From: CAZIPN01 sp964541225
GTDB taxonomy: Bacteria; Actinomycetota; Coriobacteriia; Anaerosomatales; JAAXUF01
NCBI GenBank assembly: GCA_964541225.1
Contig: CAZIPN010000005.1
Coordinates: 1 to 64,000 of the forward strand
Length of the DNA: 64,000 nucleotides
Direction: 5' to 3'
Position numbers and translations under genes: made by a program. Positions 43,612 to 51,202 of this stretch are shown here, piece after piece. The notes beneath the pieces were generated by a model, which saw only the letters and a program-made list of their open reading frames with translations, did not search any database and had not been told where the DNA came from. Numbering within the stretch: the first letter of the stretch is position 1; each line of letters opens with the position of its first letter.

Positions 43612-44277
43612 CTATTCCTTGAGCCCGAGCAGACGCTCGAGCTTGTCGGCGCTCTCGCGCAAGACGTTGACGTAGAGTGTGTCGTCCTTCTCGAACGTGG
43701 TCCCCGCGTGTGGCAGAATCCCCTTGCCATGTCGCAGGATCGTGGCCACTGCAATCTCGCCTGGCACCGCCAGTTCGTCCACGCCCTTGCCGACAAGCCC
43801 GACCGGCACCTCGACCTCCATGAGCTCGACGTCGGCGTCGCCGTACTGGTACTCACTGTGCAGGTCAACATGCGTGACCATGTCGAGCAGCCGAGTACTC
43901 GTCCAGGTAACCGACGCGATTGTGGAGATGCCGAGACCGCGGTAGATCTCGGCACGCCGAGGATCGTAGATGCGCGCGATGACGCGCGGCACGCGGTAGT
44001 ACTCCTTGGCAGTGCGCGCCGCGACGATGTTGCTGTTGTCGCCCGAGGTGACCGCCGCGAAGCAGTCGGCGTCGCGGATACCCGCGCTTTCGAGCACGTC
44101 GCGGTCAAACACCTGCCCGACGAACTTCTGGCCCATGATCTCCTCAGATTCCTCGCACTCGAACACGAGTTGGTCCTGATCGATCACAGACACCGAGTGC
44201 CCTTCAAACTCAAGCATTCGCGCCAGATACCGGCCCACTCGCCCGTACCCGCCGATGACGACGTGGAGATGGTGCAT
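43612..44277 (-). CDS. trkA: TrkA-type potassium uptake regulatory protein (first copy)
   Basis: RCK-domain protein of about 221 residues. The NAD-binding loop is VVIGGYGRVGRYLARML, then VIDQDQLVFECEES and FDRDVLESAGIRDADCFAAVTSGDNSNIV. The TrkA-C domain (ELMEVEVPVGLVGKGVDEL, TFEKDDTLYVNVL) closes it. ATG at 44277 has GGGGGTG upstream and lies 68 bases inside the end of the P-type ATPase gene. It is probably translated from the same message as the ATPase. The partner channel is not in the window. Confidence 0.92.
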   Translation of the reverse strand: MHHLHVVIGGYGRVGRYLARMLEFEGHSVSVIDQDQLVFECEESEEIMGQKFVGQVFDRDVLESAGIRDADCFAAVTSGDNSNIVAARTAKEYYRVPRVIARIYDPRRAEIYRGLGISTIASVTWTSTRLLDMVTHVDLHSEYQYGDADVELMEVEVPVGLVGKGVDELAVPGEIAVATILRHGKGILPHAGTTFEKDDTLYVNVLRESADKLERLLGLKE

Positions 44278-47131
44278 GCGGCACACCCCCGATCCTCTCT
44301 TCTGCTTCCCGAATTCTGCGGCGTACGAAGAACTTGCGTATCTCATCTGCGATGAGCAGCACCGGCGACAGCGCTGCCATCACAGCCCATTCTCGCCATG
44401 AGAGCGGTGCTGTGCTAAACACCGCCTGAAGCGGCGCCAAGTACATGAGTGCAGCCACGCCGAGCAACTCCCCACCCATGCCCCATAGTCGCAGCTTGTT
44501 GGAGAAGAAGCCGACTTTGAGGATCGACTGCGTGTGCGTGCGCATCGCGAAGCCGTTGCCTACCTGCGCCATCACTATGCCAAGCAGGGTCATCGTGGTA
44601 GCTGCCATGTAGACGCCGGTGGCCGGTGCCGTCACCGTTGGAGCAGCGCCGATCGTTGCCATGCCAGCCCAGTCAGCCCAGTGCCAGCCGGCCTCGAGGT
44701 ACTTGTAGAAGAAGCCGAACAGCCCAATGGCGGCCGCAATCGGACCGAGGAACAGGTACGCCTTGATGATCATGCCGAAGGTGAGTATCGGCTCGTTCGG
44801 GTTTCTCGGCGGGCGTTCCATGACGCCGGGTTCCGGCATTTCCAGGCCGAGCGCGAGTGCCGGAACCTGATCGGTCAGCAGGTCGATCGTGAGTATCTGC
44901 AACAGCGTGAGCGGCAGCGGGATGTTCAGGAAGATCATGGCCAGGAAGGGGAACATCTCGGCGACGTTGGAGGTCTGGAAGTACGTCAGGAAGCGCCGGA
45001 TGTTGTCGAAGATAGTGCGGCCTTCTTCAACGGCGGCCACGATGCTCGCGAAGTTGTCGTCGGTCAGTATCATGTCGGCGGCTTCGCGCGCTACGTCCGT
45101 CCCGGCCTTGCCCATCGCGATGCCGATGTCGGCAGCCTTGAGCGCTGGCGCGTCGTTAACGCCGTCGCCGGTCATCGCCACGACCTCGCCCATCGACTGC
45201 AGAGTCTGTGCAATCCGCATCTTGTGCTCGGGCACAACGCGCGCGAACACCACTTCGTCGGCGAGCACGCCTTTGAGCGCCTCATCGTCGAGGACCTCAA
45301 GGTCAGACCCAGTCACAACGTGAGGATGTGGGCTCACACAGATGCCGATCTTGCGCGCTATCGCCTCGGCGGTCAGACCGTAGTCGCCCGTGATCATGAC
45401 GACCCGGATGCCCGCCGTGCGGCACTCGTCGACAGCGGCTTCAACCTCGGGCCGCGGCGGATCCTGCATCGCCTCCAGGCCGAGAAGCGTCAGTCCACCC
45501 TCCATAGCGCCCATGTCCGCCGCGTCCTCATCGGGTGCGACCGAACGCGACGCCACGGCAATGACTCGCAGGGCCTGGCTCGCGAGCCGATCGTTGGCCG
45601 CAAGCGCCGTGGCGCGATCGTCGTCCGTTAGGGCGCGCACCCCCTCGGCGTCGCGCACATGTGTGCACAGCGCGATCGTTTCCTTGGGCGCGCCCTTCAC
45701 GTACGCGACCAGCTTGCCGTCGGTCTCGCACACCACCGTCATGCGCTTGCGCGTCGAGTCGAATGGATGCTCGAAGCGCCGAGGATGCTCCTCCTCCAGT
45801 TGCTCGATATCGAAGCCGTCCTTCTTCGCCGCCACCAGCATCGCGGCTTCAGTCGGATCGCCGACGATCCCCCACGCCCCGTTTGTCTCGGCAGGCGACT
45901 TGAGCCGCGCGTTGTTGCAGAGCGCCGCCGCCGAGAGACACTCGTCGAGCTGCGACTTGGCCACCGCGCCAAGCGCCTTGCCCGCAGCGCCAAACGATCC
46001 CTCTGGCGTGTAGCCGACGCCGTCCACCTCAACGTCGGTCCCCGGCAGCCACACTTCGCGCACCGTCATCTGGTTGGCGGTGAGCGTGCCGGTCTTGTCG
46101 GTGCAGATCACCGTGGTCGAGCCCAGCGTCTCAACGCTTGAGAGCCGCTTGACCAGCACGTTTCGCTTGGCCATGCGCTGGGCGGCCACCGAAAGCGCCA
46201 TCGTCAGCGTGGGCAGCAAACCCTCGGGCACGTTGGCGACGATGATGCCGATCGCGAAGACCGCCGCAGCAAGCCACTGCATCCCCACGATGAGCTTGCC
46301 CAGCACGAAGAAGACGACGCCGAGCGTTACCGCGATAAGCGAGATGAGCTGCGAGAGCCGCACGATCTTTCGCTGCAGAGGAGAGAGCCGCTGCCCCACG
46401 CTCTGCGTGAGCCCGGCGATCTTGCCGAACTCCGTGCGCATCCCGGTCGCGTAGACGACCGCGCGGCCTTTGCCGAGCACCGCCGTGCTTCCCGTGAAGA
46501 TGAAGCTCTCGACGTCGGTGATCGATGCCGGATTCACGCAGGTGACATCCGCACGCCGAACCACCGGATCGACCTCGCCCGTGAGCGCCGAGTTGTCCAC
46601 ACGCAGATCCGCCGAGTACACCAAGCGTGCGTCAGCCGAAATCAGATCGCCTTCCTCGATGACCATCACATCGCCAGGCACGAGCAGGCGCGCTTCAATC
46701 TGCTCGATCTGGCCATCGCGGACGACTCTGGCCTTGGGCGGCAGCATGTTCTTGAGCGCCTCGATTGCCTTCTCGGCGCGGAACTCCTGCACGAACGCGA
46801 AGACGGCGTTGAGCAGAATAACGAGGATGATTGCCCAGGCCAGTGCAGCCTGGTCAGAGATGAACGCGAGCGCTGCGGCGACCCAGAGCAGAATCGCGAA
46901 TATGTTCACGAGGTGCGCCCCAAAGCGCATCCACATCGGAGTCGGCCGTTTGGCCGCAAGCACGTTCTCGCCGAAGGTCGCAAGGCGGCTCGCAGCTTCC
47001 TCGGCGCTCAGCCCTTTGCGGGATGTGCCGAGGAGGGCGTATGCCTGAGCAGGCGCCACCCCGCACAGCTCGGAGGGACCTGAATCCGGTACGCCGGACG
47101 ACTCATGCGGGTTTTCACTTGCCGAGGGCAC
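44210..47131 (-). CDS. Type II cation-transporting P-type ATPase
   Basis: P-type ATPase of 973 residues, of the class II (Ca2+/Na+ and related) group. The N-terminal cation-ATPase domain (GLSAEEAASRLATFGENVL) is followed by the actuator motif LTGEVDPVV, where the usual TGES is TGEV. The M4 motif is ANVPEGLLPTLTMALS, the phosphorylation site CTDKTGTLTANQMTV, and the hinge MTGDGVNDAPALKAADIGIAMG. PEGLLPT resembles class IIC more than SERCA pumps, so the ion is not certain. Ten membrane helices are expected. The C-terminus has a basic tail. GTG at 47131 starts only nine bases after the purQ stop. The end overlaps trkA. Confidence 0.9.
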   Translation of the reverse strand: MPSASENPHESSGVPDSGPSELCGVAPAQAYALLGTSRKGLSAEEAASRLATFGENVLAAKRPTPMWMRFGAHLVNIFAILLWVAAALAFISDQAALAWAIILVILLNAVFAFVQEFRAEKAIEALKNMLPPKARVVRDGQIEQIEARLLVPGDVMVIEEGDLISADARLVYSADLRVDNSALTGEVDPVVRRADVTCVNPASITDVESFIFTGSTAVLGKGRAVVYATGMRTEFGKIAGLTQSVGQRLSPLQRKIVRLSQLISLIAVTLGVVFFVLGKLIVGMQWLAAAVFAIGIIVANVPEGLLPTLTMALSVAAQRMAKRNVLVKRLSSVETLGSTTVICTDKTGTLTANQMTVREVWLPGTDVEVDGVGYTPEGSFGAAGKALGAVAKSQLDECLSAAALCNNARLKSPAETNGAWGIVGDPTEAAMLVAAKKDGFDIEQLEEEHPRRFEHPFDSTRKRMTVVCETDGKLVAYVKGAPKETIALCTHVRDAEGVRALTDDDRATALAANDRLASQALRVIAVASRSVAPDEDAADMGAMEGGLTLLGLEAMQDPPRPEVEAAVDECRTAGIRVVMITGDYGLTAEAIARKIGICVSPHPHVVTGSDLEVLDDEALKGVLADEVVFARVVPEHKMRIAQTLQSMGEVVAMTGDGVNDAPALKAADIGIAMGKAGTDVAREAADMILTDDNFASIVAAVEEGRTIFDNIRRFLTYFQTSNVAEMFPFLAMIFLNIPLPLTLLQILTIDLLTDQVPALALGLEMPEPGVMERPPRNPNEPILTFGMIIKAYLFLGPIAAAIGLFGFFYKYLEAGWHWADWAGMATIGAAPTVTAPATGVYMAATTMTLLGIVMAQVGNGFAMRTHTQSILKVGFFSNKLRLWGMGGELLGVAALMYLAPLQAVFSTAPLSWREWAVMAALSPVLLIADEIRKFFVRRRIREAEERIGGVPHAPSPRRHRRVRASGPVSGANA

Positions 47132-47140
47132 GAAGGGTAG

Positions 47141-47839
47141 TTACCCGACGACCTCCGCAAGCTTTCGCACGATCGCCGAGAAGAACGGCTGCCCGTCGGT
47201 GCCGCCGGTGATCGGATCGACCACGCGCTCGGGATGCGGCATCAGCCCGAAGACGTTGCCGCGCTCGTTGCAGATGCCGGCGATGTCGTCCAGCGCTCCG
47301 TTGGGCGCGCTCCCGCCGAGCGCTCTGGACCCGTCCGGCTCGACGTAGCGCAGCACGACCTGGCCGCTCGCGTTCATGCGATCAAGTGTCTCGGCATCGC
47401 AGTAGAAGTTGCCTTCGTTGTGGTTGATCGGGATTCTGAGCTGCGTGCCGGCCGGGACATCAAGCCACTGACAGACGTTCTCTTCGACCCGCAAGTCCAC
47501 CGTCTTGCAGATGAACTTCAGGCCCTGGTTGCGCAGCAGAGCGCCGGGCAGGAGGTGCGCCTCGGCAAGTATCTGGAAGCCGTTGCAGATGCCCAGCACC
47601 GGACCGCCACGCTCGGCGAACCGCACGACCTCGGCCATCACCGGGCTGAAGCGAGCAACAGCGCCGCACCGGATGTAGTCGCCGTAGGAGAAGCCGCCCG
47701 GCAGTACGATCGCATCAAAGCCGGTCAGGTCCGTGTCGCCGTGCCAGATGTAGTCGCTCTCATAGCCGAGGAAGCGGGTCGCGCGGATGACGTCCTGCTC
47801 GCAGTTGGAGCCGGGGAAGATGACTACGCCGAAGCGCAT
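47141..47839 (-). CDS. purQ: Phosphoribosylformylglycinamidine synthase subunit I
   Basis: PurQ, 232 residues, the glutaminase subunit that supplies ammonia to PurL. The class I amidotransferase triad is visible: the Cys in VLGICNGFQIL (residue 85), and the His and Glu in MPHPERVV near the C-terminus. The N-terminal VVIFPGSNCEQD and LPGGFSYGDY are typical. It starts 3 bases after the purS stop and ends nine bases before the P-type ATPase gene. Confidence 0.97.
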   Translation of the reverse strand: MRFGVVIFPGSNCEQDVIRATRFLGYESDYIWHGDTDLTGFDAIVLPGGFSYGDYIRCGAVARFSPVMAEVVRFAERGGPVLGICNGFQILAEAHLLPGALLRNQGLKFICKTVDLRVEENVCQWLDVPAGTQLRIPINHNEGNFYCDAETLDRMNASGQVVLRYVEPDGSRALGGSAPNGALDDIAGICNERGNVFGLMPHPERVVDPITGGTDGQPFFSAIVRKLAEVVG

Positions 47840-47842
47840 GGC

Positions 47843-48079
47843 CTACCCCTCCACCTCTTCGACGATGCGATAATCCTCGATCACCGGATTCGCCAGCAGC
47901 TTCTCGCACATCTCAGTAACTGCCGAGAGATCCGCGTCGGCATCAAGCCGGATGAACTTGCCGATCTTGACCGAGTTCACGCCCTCATAGCCGAGGTTGC
48001 CGAGCGCGCGCTCGGCCGTCGCCCCCGGCGGGTCGAAGATGCCTTGCTTGTAGGTCACGTAGATCTCGTAGCGTGCCAT
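47843..48079 (-). CDS. purS: Phosphoribosylformylglycinamidine synthase subunit PurS
   Basis: PurS, 78 residues, the small linker that holds PurQ and PurL together. The sequence YEIYVTYKQGIFDPPGATAERALGNLGY, VNSVKIGKF and CEKLLANPVIEDYRIVE match the family closely. It lies directly before purQ (3-base gap) in the standard purSQ order. Confidence 0.96.
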   Translation of the reverse strand: MARYEIYVTYKQGIFDPPGATAERALGNLGYEGVNSVKIGKFIRLDADADLSAVTEMCEKLLANPVIEDYRIVEEVEG

Positions 48080-48130
48080 GTGCGTCCGGTCCTTTCGGGT
48101 CGGCCGATCAGGTTCGGGCGTTCACTCTCT

Positions 48131-48724
48131 CTACGTCGGGCCGTCGTCGGAGTCGTCGAACTCGTCGGCGTCGCCGATCGCGCCTTCACCCACGTCTTCG
48201 GAGTCGACTTCGGGTTCCTGGGAACTCGCCTCAGGCTCCTCGGCTTCAACGGCACCCTTCGACGTGCTGGACTTGCTCGATTTCTTGCTCTTCTCGGCGT
48301 CGGCTGAAGCGATCACTCCCTGCCGCATCGGCTTCAGCTTTCGGTAGTCAACCCAGAACGCCACGATGAGAGCACCGTACGAAGCCACCATGCAGATCAC
48401 GCCAGCCATCTGCAGCGCACCCTTGGCGTGGAACACGTACTGGAGCACCAGTGACGTGGACACGAACGCCATGCCTGCCAGCAGGCTGATCCACCAGATC
48501 TTGCGCCAGTACTTGTACTCCGGCGTGTCGGGCTCGGCGTACTTACCGCGCGAGGCAGCCGCGCTCGGTCTGGTCTTGGACTTCGACTTCGACTTCGACT
48601 TCGAGGAGGTCGAGCCCCCGCCGCCCATGCGCACAGGCTTGGCAGCTGCGGCGGACTTGCGAGTCCGACCCTTCGGCTCGGTGTACTTCTGATAGCGCGC
48701 GTTCGTGGGGCTTCGACGAGACAC
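48131..48724 (-). CDS. Small membrane protein with charged low-complexity ends
   Basis: Protein of 197 residues that I do not recognise. A basic N-terminal 80 residues include a four-fold SK repeat (encoded by four GACTTC units at 48579-48602 on the plus strand). Two membrane helices follow (WWISLLAGMAFVSTSLVLQYV and AGVICMVASYGALIVAFWV). An acidic, Ser/Glu/Asp-rich tail ends the protein. GTG at 48724 shares one base with the purC stop, with AAGGG upstream. It sits between purC and purS, so it is transcribed with purine genes. It vaguely recalls small actinobacterial division proteins such as CrgA in size and topology, but no shared motif supports that. Confidence 0.72.
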   Translation of the reverse strand: MSRRSPTNARYQKYTEPKGRTRKSAAAAKPVRMGGGGSTSSKSKSKSKSKTRPSAAASRGKYAEPDTPEYKYWRKIWWISLLAGMAFVSTSLVLQYVFHAKGALQMAGVICMVASYGALIVAFWVDYRKLKPMRQGVIASADAEKSKKSSKSSTSKGAVEAEEPEASSQEPEVDSEDVGEGAIGDADEFDDSDDGPT

Positions 48725-49614
48725 TAGACGCCCTTCCCTTCGGGCACGAACGTTCGGCCCGTGACGAGTTCGTAGGCTTTGATGTAGCGTGCCGAGGTCG
48801 CCTCGACCACCTCGGCAGGCAGTGCAGGAGCTGGCGGGGTCTTGTCCCAGCCGCTGTTCTCGAGCCAATCGCGCACCGGCTGCTTGTCGAAGCTCGGCTG
48901 GCTTGCGCCCGGCTCGTAGGTGTCGGCGGGCCAGAATCTGCTCGAATCCGGCGTCAGCACCTCGTCGATCAGCGTGATCTCACCGTCCACCGAGCCAAAC
49001 TCGAACTTCGTGTCGGCGATGATGATGCCTCGCGCCGCCGCGTGATCCCTCGCCGCCGAGTACACCGCCAGCGACGTGTCGCGCAGCGTCTCGGCAGCCT
49101 CACGCCCGATGATCTCGGCGGTGCGCTCGAAGCTGATGTTCTCGTCGTGCTCGCCGATCTCAGCCTTCGTCGACGGAGTGAAGATCGGCTCAGGCAGCTG
49201 GCTCGACTCGACGAGCCCCGGCGGCAGAGCGATGCCGCAGACGGTGCCCGCACGCTGGTATTCCTTCAGGCCGCTGCCGGCCAGATAGCCGCGCACGACG
49301 CACTCGACCGGGAAGACGCTCGCCTTCTTCACCAGCATGAAGCGTCCCGCCAGATACTCGCGCATCGCCGAGAACTCGGCAGGAAGATCCGCGACATCTG
49401 CCGAGATGAGGTGGTTGGGCACCAGATCGCCGAGCAGCTCAAACCAGAACAGCGAGAGCTTGGTGAGCACTTCGCCTTTGTGCGGGATCGGCTCGTCGAG
49501 CACGACGTCGAAGGCCGAGATGCGATCGGTCGCGACCAGCAGGAGCTTGTCACCGAGGTCGAACAGGTCGCGGACCTTGCCACGAGAGGTTGGCGTCGGC
49601 GAAAGCTCTTGCAC
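48724..49614 (-). CDS. purC: Phosphoribosylaminoimidazole-succinocarboxamide synthase
   Basis: PurC, about 296 residues, couples CAIR with aspartate using ATP. The motifs RGKVRDLFDLGDKLLLVATDRISAFDVV, VPNHLIS, VECVVRGYLAGSGLKEY, ADTKFEFG and DEVLTPDSSRFW are all present. The GTG at 49614 has GGAGGAG seven bases upstream and matches the family start; longer readings add Arg-rich sequence. First gene of the purC-orf-purS-purQ-ATPase-trkA-trkA run. Confidence 0.97.
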   Translation of the reverse strand: MQELSPTPTSRGKVRDLFDLGDKLLLVATDRISAFDVVLDEPIPHKGEVLTKLSLFWFELLGDLVPNHLISADVADLPAEFSAMREYLAGRFMLVKKASVFPVECVVRGYLAGSGLKEYQRAGTVCGIALPPGLVESSQLPEPIFTPSTKAEIGEHDENISFERTAEIIGREAAETLRDTSLAVYSAARDHAAARGIIIADTKFEFGSVDGEITLIDEVLTPDSSRFWPADTYEPGASQPSFDKQPVRDWLENSGWDKTPPAPALPAEVVEATSARYIKAYELVTGRTFVPEGKGV

Positions 49615-49656
49615 GAAGACACTCCTCCGGAGGTGGTTGCGGCGGGTCACCCGGCC

Positions 49657-49703
49657 TCTGAAGGCGCTTCAGCGAGGCGGGCAGTAGGTACGCGGCCATT
49701 GTA
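49657..49703 (-). promoter_or_regulatory. purC promoter and leader hairpin
   Basis: A TACAAT -10 box (minus strand, 49698-49703) lies about 80 bases before the purC start. The leader contains a hairpin, CTGAAG-CGC-CTTCAG (49659-49673), which the surrounding GCCTC/GAGGC pair extends. No purine riboswitch core was recognised. The hairpin could be a simple attenuator or a protein-binding site. Confidence 0.5.
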
Positions 49704-49764
49704 GGCGAAGGGGCCGAGCGGGGCGAGGGGATGGAGGGGCGCCGCGCTCAATCGGGCGACGGGC

Positions 49765-51042
49765 TCACGTCGTCGCGGGCACTGCGGAGCCAGGCTTCGC
49801 CCCGGCGATCACGGTCCAGGGCAGCGCCACGACGTTGTCGGCCAGACGGCGGATCTCGTTGCCGCCGTAGATCACTGCTCCAGCCACGGTCTCCGGATAG
49901 TCGCGCATGAACACTCGCAGAGCCTCAGTGTCGCCGAACCCTACTCTGTCGGCGAGTTTGAACTCGAGGGCAAGGAGGCGTCCGCCGTGCTCAACCACGC
50001 AATCGACCTCAAGCCCGGTGCTCGTGCGCCAGTAGTGCAGCCGTGCTTTCGGCGTCAGGAGACGTGCGAGCACCGTGAGATGCTGCATGACGAGCCCCTC
50101 GAACGCCCCTCCCGCTTCGCGCGACGCGGCGAGCGCTTCAGCGCTGTAGTGCCCCGCGAGGAAACTCGCCACCCCTGTGTCGAACCAATACGGTTTCGGC
50201 GACTTCACGATGCGTTTCGTGCGGTTGACCGCATAGGCCGGTAGCCGCGTGATTAGAGAGGAGGTCTCGAGCAGGTTGATGTAGCGGTGGGTCGTCGGCT
50301 GGGTCACCGAAGCATCGCGGGCAACCTCCGACTGATTGAGGAGCTGCCCCTGTCTCAGCGCGAGCATCTCCATCACCCGCCGGAAATCCGGCAACGACTC
50401 AACCTGCGACAGCTGGCGCAGGTCGCGCTCAAGGTAGGTCGCGACGTAGCCCTCCCACCAGGAAGCAGCTTGGTCCTCTGACGTGCCGATGAGCCGCGGC
50501 ATCATGCCACGCGTCATGTGCGGCATCGGGGCCTCGCGACGCGCGGTGCCATCGGCTGGGAGGTGCCCCGCCAACAAGTCGCCGAGAATCCCAGTGGGCT
50601 CGGTTCCTTCGATCTCGCCAAGCGTCATCGGCCCCAGCTCGACGTAGGCGGCTCGTCCGGCGAGGCTCTCGCTTACGTGCTGCATCAGCAACAGGTTCGC
50701 CGACCCGGACAGAGCGATGCGGAGCTGTGGATCGGAGTCGACCGCCGCCTTGACTGCCGAGAGAACTCCGGGCGCTCGCTGAACCTCGTCGAGCACGACT
50801 CCACTCGCACCGGCCCAAAGCGCACCAGGATCTCGGCGGGCGGCGTCGAGCGCCCCGAAGTCGTCCAGAGTGACATAGCGCCATGACGCAAAGGGCGCTT
50901 CGTTGAGGAGCAGCGTACTCTTGCCAACCTGACGAGCGCCGGTGAGCACGACCACCGGGTTGACCTCAACAGCCGAACGCAGGATCTCGGCCACCCAACG
51001 AGACTTGTATGATTCGGCAGAATCTGAATGATTACTATTCAC
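49765..51042 (-). CDS. AAA ATPase with DUF4143 domain
   Basis: Protein of 425 residues of the AAA_14/DUF4143 family. The N-terminal P-loop is LTGARQVGKSTLL (about residues 34-45) and the Walker B motif is VVLDEVQRAP (about 82-91); a sensor-like IALSGSAN follows. The middle holds a winged-helix-like segment (LLNQSEVARDASVTQPTTHRYINLL). The C-terminal DUF4143 domain has LHYWRTSTGLEVDCVVEHGGRLLALEFK, a nuclease-like D-E-K pattern. Such proteins are widespread, often mobile, and of uncertain role. The GTG at 51042 has no ribosome site but a promoter is placed so that transcription would begin at it. Confidence 0.88.
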   Translation of the reverse strand: MNSNHSDSAESYKSRWVAEILRSAVEVNPVVVLTGARQVGKSTLLLNEAPFASWRYVTLDDFGALDAARRDPGALWAGASGVVLDEVQRAPGVLSAVKAAVDSDPQLRIALSGSANLLLMQHVSESLAGRAAYVELGPMTLGEIEGTEPTGILGDLLAGHLPADGTARREAPMPHMTRGMMPRLIGTSEDQAASWWEGYVATYLERDLRQLSQVESLPDFRRVMEMLALRQGQLLNQSEVARDASVTQPTTHRYINLLETSSLITRLPAYAVNRTKRIVKSPKPYWFDTGVASFLAGHYSAEALAASREAGGAFEGLVMQHLTVLARLLTPKARLHYWRTSTGLEVDCVVEHGGRLLALEFKLADRVGFGDTEALRVFMRDYPETVAGAVIYGGNEIRRLADNVVALPWTVIAGAKPGSAVPATT

Positions 51043-51079
51043 GATGTGAATAATATCTCACACACGGGGAGAGAGTCAA
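51036..51079 (-). promoter_or_regulatory. Leaderless-type promoter overlapping palindrome
   Basis: On the minus strand: TTGACT (51074-51079), an 18-base spacer, TATTAT (51050-51055), then seven bases to the GTG at 51042. Transcription would start at or next to the start codon. The inverted repeat TATTCAC-GAT-GTGAATA (plus strand, 51036-51052) covers the -10 region and the start codon, a position suited to repression. Confidence 0.75.
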
Positions 51080-51202
51080 CGAGGCGCGGCGCTGGCGCTG
51101 CCGGCAATGCGCTTGGACAGGATATCGGGCCTGGTGCATCGCGTGCCCGTCGGCCAGCGAGCTGCAATTGGTATCTCACGCCGCAGAGTCGCGCGGCGCG
51201 CC

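Noticed and set aside
48579..48602. Four GACTTC tandem units
   Set aside because: These are the codons of the SK repeat in the small membrane protein, in frame, and not an intergenic microsatellite.
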